A stretch of DNA of 64,000 nt from Halobaculum saliterrae (GCF_009831625.1 NZ_WUUS01000001.1:186301-250300); one strand, 5' to 3'; shown: positions 34,519 to 45,318, numbered from the stretch's first letter. Notes: a model not told the origin generated them from the letters alone. Translations and numbers: made by a program.

Positions 34519-35478
34519 ATGAGCCTCGCACGCTACGCGGTCCGTCGAGTCGTCTTCCTCGTCGGGACGCTGTTCGGCGCGTCGGTCATCACGTTCGCGC
34601 TCGTGAACGTCCTCCCGGGAGACGTGGCGGTGATGATCCTAGGGACGAGCGGGAGCCAAGAACAGGTAGAGGTGCTCCGCCAGCAACTCGGCTTGAATCA
34701 GCCGGTGTACATCAGGTACCTCGACTGGATCGCCGGCGTGCTCCAGGGAGACATGGGCACGTCGCTGCGCTTCGGCGACCCGGTCGCGACGCTCATCGCA
34801 CAGCGGTTCCCCGCGAGCGCGTTCCTCGCGTTCTCGGCGCTGACGATCGCCGTCCTCGTCGCGATCCCGATGGGGATCGTCGCCGCGGTCGAACAGAACA
34901 CCTGGAAGGACTTCCTGACGAGTGTCGCCGCCTTCACCGGCATCAGCCTCCCGAACTTCTTCTGGGGGATGGTGTTGATCCTGCTCATCGCGAGCTACGC
35001 CTCGTTGCTTCCGCCGTCGGGGTACGTCAGTCCGACCGAGGACCTCGGGTCGGCGTTCGCGCACGTCCTGTTGCCCGCCGGCGCGCTCGGATTCAGCCTG
35101 ATGGCACACATCACGCGGATGACCCGGTCGTCGCTCATCGAAGAGCTCCGCTCGGGGTACATCGAGCTCGCGAAGATGAAGGGGCTGACGAACCGGCGGA
35201 TCGTCCTCCGGCACGCGCTCCGGAACGCGTTCCTCCCGGTGTTGACCGTGATCGGCTTCCAGCTCGGCTTCCTGTTCGGCGGGATCATCATCATCGAGCA
35301 GCTGTTCGCGTACCCCGGACTCGGCCGGCTCGCGTTCAACGCGCTGCTCAACCGCGACGCCCCGCTCATCCAGGGGTCGGTGCTCACGATCGCCGTCGTG
35401 TTCATGACGAGTAACCTCGTCGTCGACCTCCTGTACGCCGTCATCGACCCGCGAGTCACCGCGGGGGGTGAAGGCTGA
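34519..35478 (+). CDS. Peptide ABC transporter permease DppB-type (locus 1)
   Basis: 319 residues, six predicted membrane helices. It begins SLARYAVRRVVFLVGTLFGASVITFALVNVLPGD, the DppB/OppB N-terminus. The ATPase-coupling EAA loop reads RSGYIELAKMKGLTNRRIVLRHALRNAFLPV. It starts 13 bases after the binding-protein stop, and its stop shares a base with the start of the next permease (TGATG). Confidence 0.92.
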   Translation: MSLARYAVRRVVFLVGTLFGASVITFALVNVLPGDVAVMILGTSGSQEQVEVLRQQLGLNQPVYIRYLDWIAGVLQGDMGTSLRFGDPVATLIAQRFPASAFLAFSALTIAVLVAIPMGIVAAVEQNTWKDFLTSVAAFTGISLPNFFWGMVLILLIASYASLLPPSGYVSPTEDLGSAFAHVLLPAGALGFSLMAHITRMTRSSLIEELRSGYIELAKMKGLTNRRIVLRHALRNAFLPVLTVIGFQLGFLFGGIIIIEQLFAYPGLGRLAFNALLNRDAPLIQGSVLTIAVVFMTSNLVVDLLYAVIDPRVTAGGEG

Positions 35479-36392
35479 TGGCGGCAGAGACGGAAACCGG
35501 GTCGGCGCGGGTCCTCGACCGGTACCAGCGCGAGCGCCTCGTCAAACTCGCTCGCAGCATCCGGCGTAACACGAAGGCGCTCGTCGGACTCGCCCTCATC
35601 CTCGGACTGGTGGTGCTCGCCATCGTCTCCCCGATGCTGATCTCCGAACAGGCGGCCAACCAGATGAACGTCCAGGACCGGTTCGCGGCGCCGAGTCTCG
35701 AACACCCGTTCGGGACGGACAACTTCGGCCGCGACATGTTCTCGCGGACGCTGTTGGGCGTCCGGATCAGCCTCTACGTGGGCATCACGAGCGTCGCGAT
35801 CGCGTCGTCCGTCGGCGTCCCGCTCGGCGGGCTCGCCGGCTACGCCGGGGGAGCGGTCGACGACCTCATCATGCGGACGATGGACATACTGATGAGCTTC
35901 CCGCCGATCCTGGTCGCGATGACGATCACCGCGGTGATCGGTCCGACGCTCAACAACGCGATCCTCGCGCTCGGCCTCGTCTACATCCCCTACTTCGCCC
36001 GGGTGACGCGGTCGGAGGCGATATCGGTCTCGCAGGAGGAGTTCGTCGAGGCCGCACAAGCGCTGGGCGAGCGGGACTCGTACGTCCTCTTCAGGGAGGT
36101 GTTGCCGAACGCGGCCGCGCCGATCATCGTCCAGGCGAGCATCAGCATCTCCTTCGCCATTCTCGCGGCGGCGGGGCTGTCGTTCCTCGGGCTCGGCGCG
36201 CAGCCGCCGACGCCGTCGTGGGGACTGATGCTCCAGCAGGCGAAGCAGTACCTCACGCAGGCACCGTGGATGGCCATCTTCCCGGGGCTCGGGATCGCGA
36301 CGACGGTTCTCGGGTTCAATCTCTTCGGGGACGGCATCCGCGACATCCTCGATCCCGACGCGAACACTGAATTCGGTGTTACCGATGAGTAG
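35478..36392 (+). CDS. Peptide ABC transporter permease DppC-type (locus 1)
   Basis: 304 residues. The N-terminal OppC-type region (LVKLARSIRRNTKALVGLALILGLVVLAIVSPML) is followed by HPFGTDNFGRDMFSRTLLGVRISL. The EAA loop is EEFVEAAQALGERDSYVLFREVLPNAAAPIIV. It forms the translocation channel with DppB. Its end overlaps the ATPase gene by eight bases (ATGAGTAG). Confidence 0.92.
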   Translation: MAAETETGSARVLDRYQRERLVKLARSIRRNTKALVGLALILGLVVLAIVSPMLISEQAANQMNVQDRFAAPSLEHPFGTDNFGRDMFSRTLLGVRISLYVGITSVAIASSVGVPLGGLAGYAGGAVDDLIMRTMDILMSFPPILVAMTITAVIGPTLNNAILALGLVYIPYFARVTRSEAISVSQEEFVEAAQALGERDSYVLFREVLPNAAAPIIVQASISISFAILAAAGLSFLGLGAQPPTPSWGLMLQQAKQYLTQAPWMAIFPGLGIATTVLGFNLFGDGIRDILDPDANTEFGVTDE

Positions 36393-38583
36393 CCACCCGA
36401 CGCAACCCACGGACGACGTACCGGACGCGACGACGAGCGACAGCCAGGACCGGCTCCTGACGGTCGACGGGCTCGAGACCGTGTTCCGGACGGAGGAGGG
36501 AGTCGTCCGCGCGGTCGACAACGTCGACTTGCACCTCGATCAGGGCGAGATCGTCGGCCTGGTCGGCGAGTCCGGCGCCGGCAAGAGCGCCACCGCCGAG
36601 TCGATCCTCCGGCTCATCGATTCTCCCGGCGAGATCGTCGGCGGGACGGTCGATTTCAACGGGCGTGACGTGCTCGAGATGACCGAGGCGGAACTGCGGG
36701 AGTTCCGGGGCACGGAGACGGGGATGGTGTTCCAGGACCCGACCGGCACCCTGAACCCGACGATGACCGTCGGTAAGCAGGTCGCCGAGGCGGTGAAGTC
36801 GAACGACCCGTCGCTGTCGGCCGGCGCCGTCAAGGAGCGGTCGGTCGAGATCATGGAGCGCGTCGGGATCCCGAACGCCTCCGCCCGCTACGACGAGTAC
36901 CCCCACCAGTTCTCCGGGGGCCAGAAACAGCGGATCGTCTTCGGGATCGCGATCGCGAGCGAGCCGGACCTGCTCGTCGCCGACGAGCCGACGACCGCCC
37001 TCGACGTGACGATCCAGGCGCAGATCCTCGACCTGCTCGTCGAGCTCCGCGACGAGTTCGGCATGAGCGTCCTGTTCATCACCCACGACCTCGGCGTCGT
37101 CCGGGAGGTGTGCGACCGGGTGATGGTGATGTACGCCGGCAGCGTCGTCGAGTCGGGGCGGGTCGAGTCCATGTTCGCGGAACCGCGCCACCCGTACACG
37201 AAGGGGTTGCTGGCGAGCAACCCGGGCCTCGACTCGGACGTGATCGAGGGCGAAGCGGCCGCCCCCGATCGCCTCCGGGTCATCGAAGGCTCGATGCCCG
37301 ACCTCACCGGCGGAGACTTCCGCGGGTGTAAGTACGCCGACCGGTGTCCCGGCGCGACAGAGGACTGCCGGAGCGAACACCCCGCCCTCGAGAGCGTCGC
37401 CGTCGGCGACGAGCGCCGGGAGGTCGCCTGCTACCGTCACGAGGAGATCGACGACATAGAGTACACCTACGATCACGAACCGCGGAGCCTCTCGTGGCGT
37501 TCCGTGAGGGACGACGGCGCCGCCGGTGACGGGGCCGAACCGGGCGTCCCCGACGCCCGGCAGTCCGGTGAGCGCGACGGAGCGCCCGTCCTCTCGGCAG
37601 AGGGGCTGAAGAAGCACTTCGAGACCGGGAACATCGTCGACGATCTCCTCGGTCGCGGGGAGACTGTCAAAGCCGTCGACGGGATCGATCTGGAGATCGA
37701 CGCCGGAGAGACGCTCGGACTCGTCGGCGAGTCCGGCTGCGGGAAGTCCACCGCCGCCCGAGCGATCCTCCAACTGCACAAACCGACCGAGGGAACGGTC
37801 GTCTACCAGGGTCGCGACATCACCGCCGCCTCGAAGCAGGAGCTCCGCGGGATCCGACGCGACCTGCAGGTGGTGTTCCAGAACCCGCAGTCCAGCCTCA
37901 ATCCGCGGCGGACGGTCGGCCAGATCGTCCGCCGCCCGATGAAGCTCCACGGGCTCGCGGACACCGACGAGCGGCGCGAGCGAGCGAGAGAGCTGATCAC
38001 GGAGGTCGGACTCGACGAGCGGCACCTGGAGCGCCGCCCGGGCGACCTCTCGGGGGGCCAGCAACAGCGCGTGGCGATCGCGCGGGCGCTCGCGGTCAAC
38101 CCGGAGCTGATCGTCCTCGACGAGCCGGTCTCCGGCCTCGACGTGTCGATCCAGGCGCAGATCCTCAACCTGCTCTCGGACCTGCAGGACGACATGGGGC
38201 TGTCGTACCTGTTCATCAGTCACAACCTCTCGGTGATCGAGCACATCTGCGACCGCGTCGCGGTGATGTACCTCGGCGAGCTGGTCGAGACGGGGACCAC
38301 CGAGGACGTGTTCGCACCGCCGTACAACCCCTACACGGAGTCGCTCCTGTCGGCGATCCCCGGCCGGGCCGACGCAGCCGACCGGATCATCCTCGAGGGC
38401 GACGTTCCCGACCCGTCGAACGTGCCCTCGGGCTGTCGCTTCCACCCGCGGTGTCCCCACAAGATCGGGGACGTCTGCGAGGAGGAGGAGCCGGCGGTCC
38501 ACGAGGCGAGCGACGGCCACGGGATCAAGTGCCACCTGCTCCGCGAGGAGTACCGCGACCGCGTCGACTGGGACGAGATCTGA
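36385..38583 (+). CDS. Fused double ATPase of peptide transporter (DppD-DppF in one chain, locus 1)
   Basis: 732 residues with two complete ABC ATPase domains. Domain 1 (about 25-350) has [29 protein letters not shown] and the H-loop ITHDLGVV, ending in a Cys motif (CKYADRC...C). After an acidic linker (about 365-395), domain 2 has [30 protein letters not shown] and ISHNLSVI, ending in GCRFHPRCPHKIGDVC...C. These C-terminal cysteines resemble those proposed to bind a cluster in oligopeptide ATPases. The other two loci here encode D and F separately. The operon ends here. Confidence 0.93.
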   Translation: MSSHPTQPTDDVPDATTSDSQDRLLTVDGLETVFRTEEGVVRAVDNVDLHLDQGEIVGLVGESGAGKSATAESILRLIDSPGEIVGGTVDFNGRDVLEMTEAELREFRGTETGMVFQDPTGTLNPTMTVGKQVAEAVKSNDPSLSAGAVKERSVEIMERVGIPNASARYDEYPHQFSGGQKQRIVFGIAIASEPDLLVADEPTTALDVTIQAQILDLLVELRDEFGMSVLFITHDLGVVREVCDRVMVMYAGSVVESGRVESMFAEPRHPYTKGLLASNPGLDSDVIEGEAAAPDRLRVIEGSMPDLTGGDFRGCKYADRCPGATEDCRSEHPALESVAVGDERREVACYRHEEIDDIEYTYDHEPRSLSWRSVRDDGAAGDGAEPGVPDARQSGERDGAPVLSAEGLKKHFETGNIVDDLLGRGETVKAVDGIDLEIDAGETLGLVGESGCGKSTAARAILQLHKPTEGTVVYQGRDITAASKQELRGIRRDLQVVFQNPQSSLNPRRTVGQIVRRPMKLHGLADTDERRERARELITEVGLDERHLERRPGDLSGGQQQRVAIARALAVNPELIVLDEPVSGLDVSIQAQILNLLSDLQDDMGLSYLFISHNLSVIEHICDRVAVMYLGELVETGTTEDVFAPPYNPYTESLLSAIPGRADAADRIILEGDVPDPSNVPSGCRFHPRCPHKIGDVCEEEEPAVHEASDGHGIKCHLLREEYRDRVDWDEI

Positions 38584-38649
38584 GTCGCCGGCCGCGGTCC
38601 GGCGGGCGCGGCCGCAAAGCGCCCGCGTACAGTTCCTCACTGGCGCCGC

Positions 38650-40428
38650 TTACAACTCCTCGCTGTGGCGAACGTCCACCGCGATCCCGCGCGTCGACGA
38701 GCGCATCTCCGCGCCGTGCATCCCCGCGCGGCCGACGGCGAACGCCCGCGGTCCCTCGACGACGACCTCGTCGCCGACGCGGATGTCGTCGTCCGCGTCG
38801 ACGACACCCGGCGCGAGGACGCTCCCCTGCGGCACGAACGAGTCGATCTCCACCCGCTTGGTCGGCGCGTCGCCCTCGACCCACCGGCGGGCGCCCGCGA
38901 GGGTGAACGCCAGCGCGCCGTACGTCGGCACCATCGTCGCGAGCAGTTCCTCGTCGTCGTCGCGGACCTGGAGCTTGGGGTATCGCGAGCGCGTGTTCAG
39001 TTCGTCGAACAGGTCGTCGCCGGCGCCGTCGCCGAGCATGTAGTCGGCGATGGCGCGGACGGTGTTGTGCTGGCGCTCCCGCTTCGTGTACTTCAGCTCG
39101 CCGTCGAGCGTCGACATGAGGTTCCCGATGGACTCGGTCGTCGTCGGGTGATCCTCGACCGTGTACTCGAAGGGCACGTCGACCCGTTCCTCGACGCGCT
39201 CACAGATCTCCCGGTAGCCGTCCGCCGGAACGTGGGCGATGACGCGGGGATACTCGTTACGCTCCAGGTACCGCCGGAGCACCTCGGCGACGAACTGCTT
39301 CTCGTCCTCGGACCACCGGCCTGTCACCACCGTGTCGTAGTGTTGGGCGGGGTAGGTGAGTTCCAACTCCTGGGGAACGACGCCGATGGGCGAGGTCATC
39401 GACGCGAGGTGCGCGCGGAACTGGATGGCGTCGTGGAACTGCCCGTGGCTCTGGCTCTCGGAGTACGGCTTGCGGGCCGAACACGGAACCAGTACGAGCG
39501 GGTTGCGGAAGCGGTTGACGTACCGCTCGCTCACGCGCTGGGCGAACCGCTGGATCTCCGGCCGGCGGATCGTGTCGCTCGTCGCCGCCGCGAGTTCGTT
39601 GTTGCGGGCGACGGGCGCGCGCTCCTCGACGTACGCGTACTGCTGGTCCAACTCGCGGAACGCCGCGGTGAGCCACTGCTCGTGGCGGGCCTGCCCCTCG
39701 ACATAGTCGCGGAGCCGGCCCTCACGGATGCGACGGCGGACGCGCCGGAGTTCGGCCTCCAGCGCGTTGACGTTGTGTTCCTCGCAGGCGGCGCGGTCGA
39801 ACTCCTCGCGCGGCACCTGACAGGCGGGGCACGAGCAGGGGAGCTCGTCGAGATCCTCCAGAAACCGCTCCCCCTCGTCGGTGAGGTACTTCCCCTGCGA
39901 TCCCTTCACCCGAGCCCGCTTCGCGTCGACGAGATCGACGCCGGCGTACACGAGCGTCGCGACGTTCAGCGGGGTGGCGACGCCCGAGAGATAGAGCGCG
40001 GTGTCGGCGGGTACCGCCTCACGCACGTCGATCACCGCGTCGGCGAACGCCGAGGCGTGGCCGACGACCCCCTGTGCGTTCGAGAGCACGTACGCGTCCA
40101 CGGAGGCGTCGGCGGTGCCACCGGCGTTGGGTGCGTCGCCGGAGATCACGGCGGCGGTTGCCCCGTCGACGGCGGCGGCCGACTCGGCGTAGTCGGGGGC
40201 GAACGCGTCGACGACCTCCTCGCGGGTTCCGGCGGGGTACGCGCGGTGCGGGAGGATCGTGAGCGCGGCGTCGTCGTCCGCCGGAACGTCGCGCTCGGCG
40301 TTCCACAGCGACCCGGCGTCGCGGACGACGTCGTCCGCGAGTGCCGGGGTCGTGAGGGGCGTATCGAGGCGGAGTTCCCCGAGACGGGCGGCCCCGTCCC
40401 GCTCGTGGACCTCGAAGTAGTCGGTCAT
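38650..40428 (-). CDS. arcS: Archaeosine synthase alpha subunit ArcS
   Basis: 592 residues. ArcS converts preQ0 at position 15 of tRNA to archaeosine, using lysine addition with the radical SAM partner RaSEA. It has a degenerate TGT-like N-terminal half, cysteines C198/C200/C203 with H218 for zinc, the ArcS motif VPCSARKPYSESQSHGQF (314-331), and a PUA RNA-binding domain at about 515-592 (KRVEIDSFVPQGSVLAPGVVDAD). TGT catalytic Asp residues are absent, as expected. It starts 24 bases after the stop of tgtA on the same strand, forming an archaeosine operon. Confidence 0.92.
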   Translation of the reverse strand: MTDYFEVHERDGAARLGELRLDTPLTTPALADDVVRDAGSLWNAERDVPADDDAALTILPHRAYPAGTREEVVDAFAPDYAESAAAVDGATAAVISGDAPNAGGTADASVDAYVLSNAQGVVGHASAFADAVIDVREAVPADTALYLSGVATPLNVATLVYAGVDLVDAKRARVKGSQGKYLTDEGERFLEDLDELPCSCPACQVPREEFDRAACEEHNVNALEAELRRVRRRIREGRLRDYVEGQARHEQWLTAAFRELDQQYAYVEERAPVARNNELAAATSDTIRRPEIQRFAQRVSERYVNRFRNPLVLVPCSARKPYSESQSHGQFHDAIQFRAHLASMTSPIGVVPQELELTYPAQHYDTVVTGRWSEDEKQFVAEVLRRYLERNEYPRVIAHVPADGYREICERVEERVDVPFEYTVEDHPTTTESIGNLMSTLDGELKYTKRERQHNTVRAIADYMLGDGAGDDLFDELNTRSRYPKLQVRDDDEELLATMVPTYGALAFTLAGARRWVEGDAPTKRVEIDSFVPQGSVLAPGVVDADDDIRVGDEVVVEGPRAFAVGRAGMHGAEMRSSTRGIAVDVRHSEEL

Positions 40429-40452
40429 GTCCCGAGGTGTGCGGCCCGGGCG

Positions 40453-42024
40453 TTATTCGCTTTCGCTTCGAGATTCGGCGGGTTCGTCCGCGTCGGCCTC
40501 CGGGGAGTCCGCGTCCCCACCGGCGTGTGTGTCGGCGTCCGCCCGGTCCGCATCGGCATGCAAGTTCTCCAGCGTCACGGACTCGGGAACGGCACCGAGC
40601 GCGTCCGCGTCCCAGCCCTCGTGCGCGAGCGTGACCTCCGTTCCGGGGTTCGCCTCGACGAGCGCGCGGATGCCCTCGGCGGCGGCGCGCTCGGCGGCCG
40701 CGTCGGTGCGGTCGGGCACCTCGGCGGTCAGCGGGTACGTCTCCGAGAGCGCACGGGGGAACGGCCCGAACGGCGGCACGACGCGCCAGACCTCGTCGTA
40801 GTCGTGCTCGGAGGGCGTGCCGTACTCGGTGCACAGCAGGGAGTCGGGCACCGACAGGCGCGCGAGCCGGTCGTGGTGGCGGCGAACCTCGGGTCGCCGC
40901 GCGGACTCGTGGGAGAGCCCGAAGAACGTCCCCTTGGAGGCGCTGTCGATGCGCTCCAGTTGGTCGGCGTGGTCCAGCAGCGCGCGGTAGCCGTCGGCCA
41001 TCGCGGGGTGACCGCGGGCGCGCTTCTCGACGAGTTCCAGCAGGTCGCCGTCGCGGATCGCCTGCTTCACGCGGCGTAGTTCCTCGAAGGTGACGTGGAG
41101 GTTGTGCTCGGCGAGCAATGCCTCCTGTTCGTCCGCGTCGACCGCCCGGAGCTCATCGGGCGTGTACTCGTGACAGATTGGGCACGAACACGGGAGGTAG
41201 TCGAGGTCCTCCAACTGCTCCGTTCCCGAGACCGTGAGGTAGCGGCCGTCCCGCGCCATCAGCGCGTACGCGGCCGAATCGAACAGGTCACAGCCGAGCG
41301 CGACCGCCAGCGCGAACATCATCGGGTGGCCCGCGCCGAACAGGTGGACCGGGCAGTCCTCCGCGAGCCCGCGCTTGGCGGCGGCGACGGCGTCGACCAT
41401 GTCGTCGTAGCGGTAGCTGTTCATCATCGGAACGACCGCGCCGACCGGGAACACGTCGAGGTCGGTCGCCGCGGCCTCTCGTCCGGCCTGTTCGCGCAGG
41501 TCCGGGTACGTGCTCCCCTGCACGGGCGCGTTCACGAGCATGTCGCCCACGTCGACCGCCTCGGCGTCGGCGAGGGCCTGACGGGTCACGTCGAGGTCGG
41601 ACGCGGCCTGCTCGCGGCTCGCGTCCGGCGGCGTGGGGATGTCCACCGGGGTTCCCACGTCGCTGCCGATGTCCCGCTGGAACTCCAGGATCTCGGTCGT
41701 CGTGGTGTCGATCTCGCCGTACTCGGCGAGCTGGAAGCTCCCGGAGTCGGTCATGATCGCGCCGTCGAAGCCGAGCATGTCGTGGAGGCCATCCTCCAGT
41801 GCCCGCTCTCGCACGTCCTCGGTCGTGCGGATGATGTAGGAGTTGGTGATCAGCATGTCGGCGCCGAACTCCGAGCGGAGTCGACTCGGATCGATCGTCT
41901 CGATGTTGGGATTGATCACCGGGAGGAGCGCGGGAGTCTCGACGGTGACGCCCGCACGGGGGACGGTCAGCTCCCCGATGCGACCGGCCGCGTCGTGGTC
42001 CCGGATCTCGAAGTGGTCGCGCAT
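40453..42024 (-). CDS. tgtA: tRNA-guanine(15) transglycosylase TgtA
   Basis: 523 residues. It exchanges guanine-15 of archaeal tRNAs for preQ0. The catalytic region IMTD93[10 protein letters not shown], the VGAVVPMM loop and the zinc motif CSCPICHEY are present. It lacks the PUA domain of longer archaeal TGTs; instead residues about 420-480 form a C2-like domain and the last 50 are an acidic tail. The start ATG at 42022-42024 has a TTA-rich box about 26 bases upstream. Upstream gene of arcS. Confidence 0.93.
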   Translation of the reverse strand: MRDHFEIRDHDAAGRIGELTVPRAGVTVETPALLPVINPNIETIDPSRLRSEFGADMLITNSYIIRTTEDVRERALEDGLHDMLGFDGAIMTDSGSFQLAEYGEIDTTTTEILEFQRDIGSDVGTPVDIPTPPDASREQAASDLDVTRQALADAEAVDVGDMLVNAPVQGSTYPDLREQAGREAAATDLDVFPVGAVVPMMNSYRYDDMVDAVAAAKRGLAEDCPVHLFGAGHPMMFALAVALGCDLFDSAAYALMARDGRYLTVSGTEQLEDLDYLPCSCPICHEYTPDELRAVDADEQEALLAEHNLHVTFEELRRVKQAIRDGDLLELVEKRARGHPAMADGYRALLDHADQLERIDSASKGTFFGLSHESARRPEVRRHHDRLARLSVPDSLLCTEYGTPSEHDYDEVWRVVPPFGPFPRALSETYPLTAEVPDRTDAAAERAAAEGIRALVEANPGTEVTLAHEGWDADALGAVPESVTLENLHADADRADADTHAGGDADSPEADADEPAESRSESE

Positions 42025-42339
42025 GGCCGGGGTTCCCGGGGCGCGCGAGTAAGGGTTCCGCTCGGCGGTCGCGGGTCTCCTCTCGCCCTCGACCGTGGCG
42101 GTTGTGACGGTTGTGGCGAACGGACGACACGCGATCAATCCGGTGAGGCGGTCGGCGGCGATCGCCGGAGACCGGCGGCCACGGGGCGGGCGTGTCGTCG
42201 CGTCGCGGCACGCCCCGCGGCGGTTCAGTGCACGGGCGCCCCGGAGTGGCCCCGGGATCACGGAAGAACGTTCGGACGATCCACGGCTCCGAGCGACGAG
42301 GTAGCGCCCCCGGGCAGCGAGGGAGAGGTGCGCCGGCGA
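42025..42339. other. Intergenic region, 315 bases
   Basis: Between tgtA and the CPBP protease gene, both on the minus strand. Apart from a weak TATA-like box for tgtA near 42050 and a short GGCGGTTGTGACGGTTGTGG doublet near 42106, I see no gene, RNA or significant repeat. Open frames here are Arg-rich shadows. Confidence 0.55.
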
Positions 42340-43173
42340 TCAGATCGCCGGGAGCAGCGTCAATACGTCCGCGAGGACGAGGGACGCGGTCTCGCTGGGA
42401 GAGCCCGCCTCGGGACCGTACACGACCACCACGTACAGTCCCGCGAACAGCACGGCGTCGTAGGCGCCGTGGATGAACGACGGGACGACGAGGTTGTCGG
42501 TGTACTCGTACGTCGCCCCGAACACGAGCGTCAGCGTCGAGAGGATGCCGATCGTGACGATCCGGCCGGAGGGCGCGCCGGTGAGCGCGACGTAGTGAAC
42601 CGCGCCGAAGATGACGCTCGCGAGCGGGATCGCGACCCACGGCGAGAACGCCTCCCGGAGGCGGCTCTGGACGACGCCGCGGAACAGGATCTCCTCGCCG
42701 GGCCCGATAAAGATGAACGCCGCGGGGATGAGCAGCAGCAGCACCTCGGGGTTCTCGGCGCCGAACTGTGCGATCTCGTTTTCGGCGGTCGGCGCGTCGG
42801 CCTGCTGGGCGAGCGTGCTCGCCGCGACCAGGATCAGCAGCGACCCGAAGAAGCCGCCGACGGCGACGACGACGTCGCGAAGCGTGGGGACGCCGAACAG
42901 CGACAGCGGCGGGCGCCCCGTCCGGATCAGGTAGGCCGAGGCGACGCCGCCGAAGGAGATCCCCTGCACGAGCACGAGCGACAGGCCGATGAGCACCAGC
43001 GGCGACGGCTGATAGCCGACGAGGCCGAGCGCGAGGAACACGACGAGGACGATGACTCCCGCGGCGACGATGCCGGAGAACCCGATCGCGGGCGCGACGA
43101 CGAGGGCCTGTATCCGCGGGTCCAGCGACCGGAACCACGCGGTCAGCGTCTGGAGCGGGCCGAACGAGACCAT
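42340..43173 (-). CDS. CPBP-family intramembrane metalloprotease
   Basis: 277 residues, about eight membrane helices. The protease motifs are GPGEEILFRGVVQSRL (EExxxR), FGAVHY and FIHGAYD, the glutamate and histidine set of the CAAX/bacteriocin-processing (Abi) family. Haloarchaeal members are common and some may mature lipoproteins or other membrane proteins; no substrate is evident here. The ATG at 43171-43173 was chosen, since the upstream extension overlaps the divergent neighbourhood and lacks hydrophobic character. Monocistronic as far as visible. Confidence 0.85.
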   Translation of the reverse strand: MVSFGPLQTLTAWFRSLDPRIQALVVAPAIGFSGIVAAGVIVLVVFLALGLVGYQPSPLVLIGLSLVLVQGISFGGVASAYLIRTGRPPLSLFGVPTLRDVVVAVGGFFGSLLILVAASTLAQQADAPTAENEIAQFGAENPEVLLLLIPAAFIFIGPGEEILFRGVVQSRLREAFSPWVAIPLASVIFGAVHYVALTGAPSGRIVTIGILSTLTLVFGATYEYTDNLVVPSFIHGAYDAVLFAGLYVVVVYGPEAGSPSETASLVLADVLTLLPAI

Positions 43174-43290
43174 ACCCGACCTCCGGGTGCCACCCTGAAA
43201 GACCTGACCCAGCGACGGCGGCCACGTCGCCCCGTCGTGGTCGGCTCGATCACCCGACGTCGGCACCTCGAATCGGCTTCCCCGTGCCGA

Positions 43291-43863
43291 TCACTCCGGG
43301 CCGGTCCCGTCGCGTGCGTGTTCGTACATCGACACGCCGAGGACGCTCCGGCCGTCGCGGACGTCGCCGGTGAACACGGCGTCGCGGAACCGAGCGTAGT
43401 CGGCTGTCGTCGGGCGAATGCTCTCGTTGAAGTCGAGATCCGCCGTCGCCGACGGGGTGCACCCGCGCGCGAGGAAGTAGTGGTGCACGGAGTTGGCGAA
43501 GCCGTTCGCGGGTTCGACCGCGTGGAACTTCTCGATCGACTCGGCCTCGTAGCCGGTCTCCTCGCGGAGTTCCCGTCGCGCAGTCGCGGCGAGGTCCGCG
43601 TCGTCGTCCTCGACGCCGCCGGCGGGGAGGCCGCGATTCACCCGCCCGACGGCCTGCCGCCACTCCTCGACGAGCACCACGTCGCCGTCGGGAGTCAACG
43701 GGAGGATCACCACCGCCGGCGGTTCCTCGAGGTAGTGGAAGTCCGTCTCGGTGCCGTCGGGGAGCCGTACGTCGTCGCGTCGGACGTCGAAGCCGGGACA
43801 CGAGTAGTCGATGTCGCTGTCGAGCGTCTCCCACGCGAGGTCGTCGTCGGGGTCGTCGCCCAT
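43291..43863 (-). CDS. NUDIX hydrolase
   Basis: 190 residues, ADP-ribose pyrophosphatase-like. The NUDIX helix reads AGGVEDDDADLAATARRELREETGY: the RExxEExG core is intact, but the first Glu of the box is replaced by Ala or Asp depending on alignment. VVILPLTPDGDVVLVEEWRQAVG and FHAVEPANGFANSVHHYFLARG are typical flanking strands. It would hydrolyse a nucleoside diphosphate derivative in the cytoplasm. 53 bases separate it from the sulfotransferase-like gene. Confidence 0.85.
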   Translation of the reverse strand: MGDDPDDDLAWETLDSDIDYSCPGFDVRRDDVRLPDGTETDFHYLEEPPAVVILPLTPDGDVVLVEEWRQAVGRVNRGLPAGGVEDDDADLAATARRELREETGYEAESIEKFHAVEPANGFANSVHHYFLARGCTPSATADLDFNESIRPTTADYARFRDAVFTGDVRDGRSVLGVSMYEHARDGTGPE

Positions 43864-43916
43864 GGTGTACCTTCGCGTTCACGCGCGCCGGCAAAAGCGT
43901 GGCAGAACTCGCGTCG

Positions 43917-45257
43917 TCAGCGACCGAGGCGCGTCCGGACCGCGGAGGCGCCGCCCGCCAGCACGAGCGCCAGCGACACGAGCGTGAGCGCGACCTGCGT
44001 CTCACCGAACCACACCGGCGCCCACGGCGCGGCCGCGCGAACGCCGACAACGAGCGTCGAGAGGACGGGGATCCCGGACTCGCTCGACCCGTCGTCGAGG
44101 TTCACGCCGTCGCTCGTCGCCAGCGGGAGGTCGCGCTCGGTCCCCTGGAACTCCCGCGGGACGCGGTCGGCCTCGTACGGGATACGCTCGGTCGGGTACG
44201 TCCAGACGGCGGTGCCGTTCTCGTCGATCTCGACGACCCGCTTGTTCAGCGTGTCCGTGATCAGCGTGTGGCCGTTCTCCAGTCGGTCGGCGTCGCGCGG
44301 CCAGTGGAGCGAGCGGCCGTCGACGCTCCTGACCACCCACGCGATCTCCCAGTCGCCGTCGTCGCTCCGGTGGAGTTCGACGACGCGGTCGTTGTCGGAG
44401 TCGGCCACGAGAACCGCGCCGTCGCCGAGCCACTGCGGGTTGTGCTGGTGGTCGAGGACCGACGGGTCGCCACAGCGCACGTCGCCGTCGCCGTCGGTGT
44501 CGCGCAGTTGTCCGTTGCCGGTACAGGACTCGTCCGAGGAACCCTCGGCGTCCTCGTTGACGATCTCGACGACCTCGCTGCCCCCGTCGTCGGTGCGCTC
44601 GACGATCACCAACTGGTTCGCGTTGCGCACGGAGACCAGGAATCGATCCTCCCCGATACGGTCGATGTCGTTGATGTGGAGCCAGTCGGTCCGGGTGGGA
44701 TCGTCGGGGGCGTCGTAGATGGTGGAGGCGTTCCACGTCCACGTCACCTCGCCGTCCTCCACGACCATGATCCGCTCGTTGTCCATGTCGGTCATGGCGA
44801 ACCCGCCGCCGGGAAGGGGCTCGGCGTCGTGGATCTCGCTGTTCGACTGCGAGCGCACGGGGAAGCTGTACTCCTCGACGACCGCCGCGCCGCCGTCGGC
44901 GTCGGGATCGATCAGTCGAACGCCCGTGTGGGCGCACGGCGACTCGTAGGGGCCGCACTCCTCGTAGCCGCTGTCCATGAATCCCGCGAGCACGCGGCCG
45001 TCCGAGAGCCGCTGCACGTCGAAGTAGCTGTCCGCGGAGTCCTCACGCCACTCGATGTCGGTGCCGTCGAGCAGGTAGGCGCTGCCGTGTTCGTGCCACC
45101 CGGGCCCACCGCCCTGCGATCCCACGAGCGTCGCACGCTCGGCGCCGTCGTCGACGGCGGCGGTCGAGCGATCCGGGGCGACCAGCGCGCTTCCGGCGAC
45201 GGTCAACCCGAACAGGAGCACGCCCGCGAGGACCAACTCGACCGCGCGTGTTCTCAT
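43917..45257 (-). CDS. Membrane-anchored arylsulfotransferase (ASST)-like beta-propeller
   Basis: 446 residues. An N-terminal signal/anchor helix (about 6-32) and a C-terminal helix (about 420-442) bracket a six-bladed-propeller-like body. The repeats read [45 protein letters not shown] and [27 protein letters not shown]. These are the features of arylsulfotransferase-family proteins, whose catalytic residues are a conserved His and Arg; [11 protein letters not shown] and WLHIND offer candidates. Topology places the propeller outside. The true substrate is unknown and sulfotransfer is not established for haloarchaeal members. Confidence 0.72.
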   Translation of the reverse strand: MRTRAVELVLAGVLLFGLTVAGSALVAPDRSTAAVDDGAERATLVGSQGGGPGWHEHGSAYLLDGTDIEWREDSADSYFDVQRLSDGRVLAGFMDSGYEECGPYESPCAHTGVRLIDPDADGGAAVVEEYSFPVRSQSNSEIHDAEPLPGGGFAMTDMDNERIMVVEDGEVTWTWNASTIYDAPDDPTRTDWLHINDIDRIGEDRFLVSVRNANQLVIVERTDDGGSEVVEIVNEDAEGSSDESCTGNGQLRDTDGDGDVRCGDPSVLDHQHNPQWLGDGAVLVADSDNDRVVELHRSDDGDWEIAWVVRSVDGRSLHWPRDADRLENGHTLITDTLNKRVVEIDENGTAVWTYPTERIPYEADRVPREFQGTERDLPLATSDGVNLDDGSSESGIPVLSTLVVGVRAAAPWAPVWFGETQVALTLVSLALVLAGGASAVRTRLGR

Positions 45258-45318
45258 CGGTGAACGCGAGCCATGCGCCGAGCAAAAGCCTTCGGTCTCG
45301 CGGTGTCGTTCCGGGCCG

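Noticed and set aside
41095-44718. A 1207-codon plus-strand open frame across tgtA, the CPBP protease, NUDIX and ASST-like genes
   Set aside because: Antisense shadow of four genuine genes; composition is typical of antisense frames in high-GC DNA.
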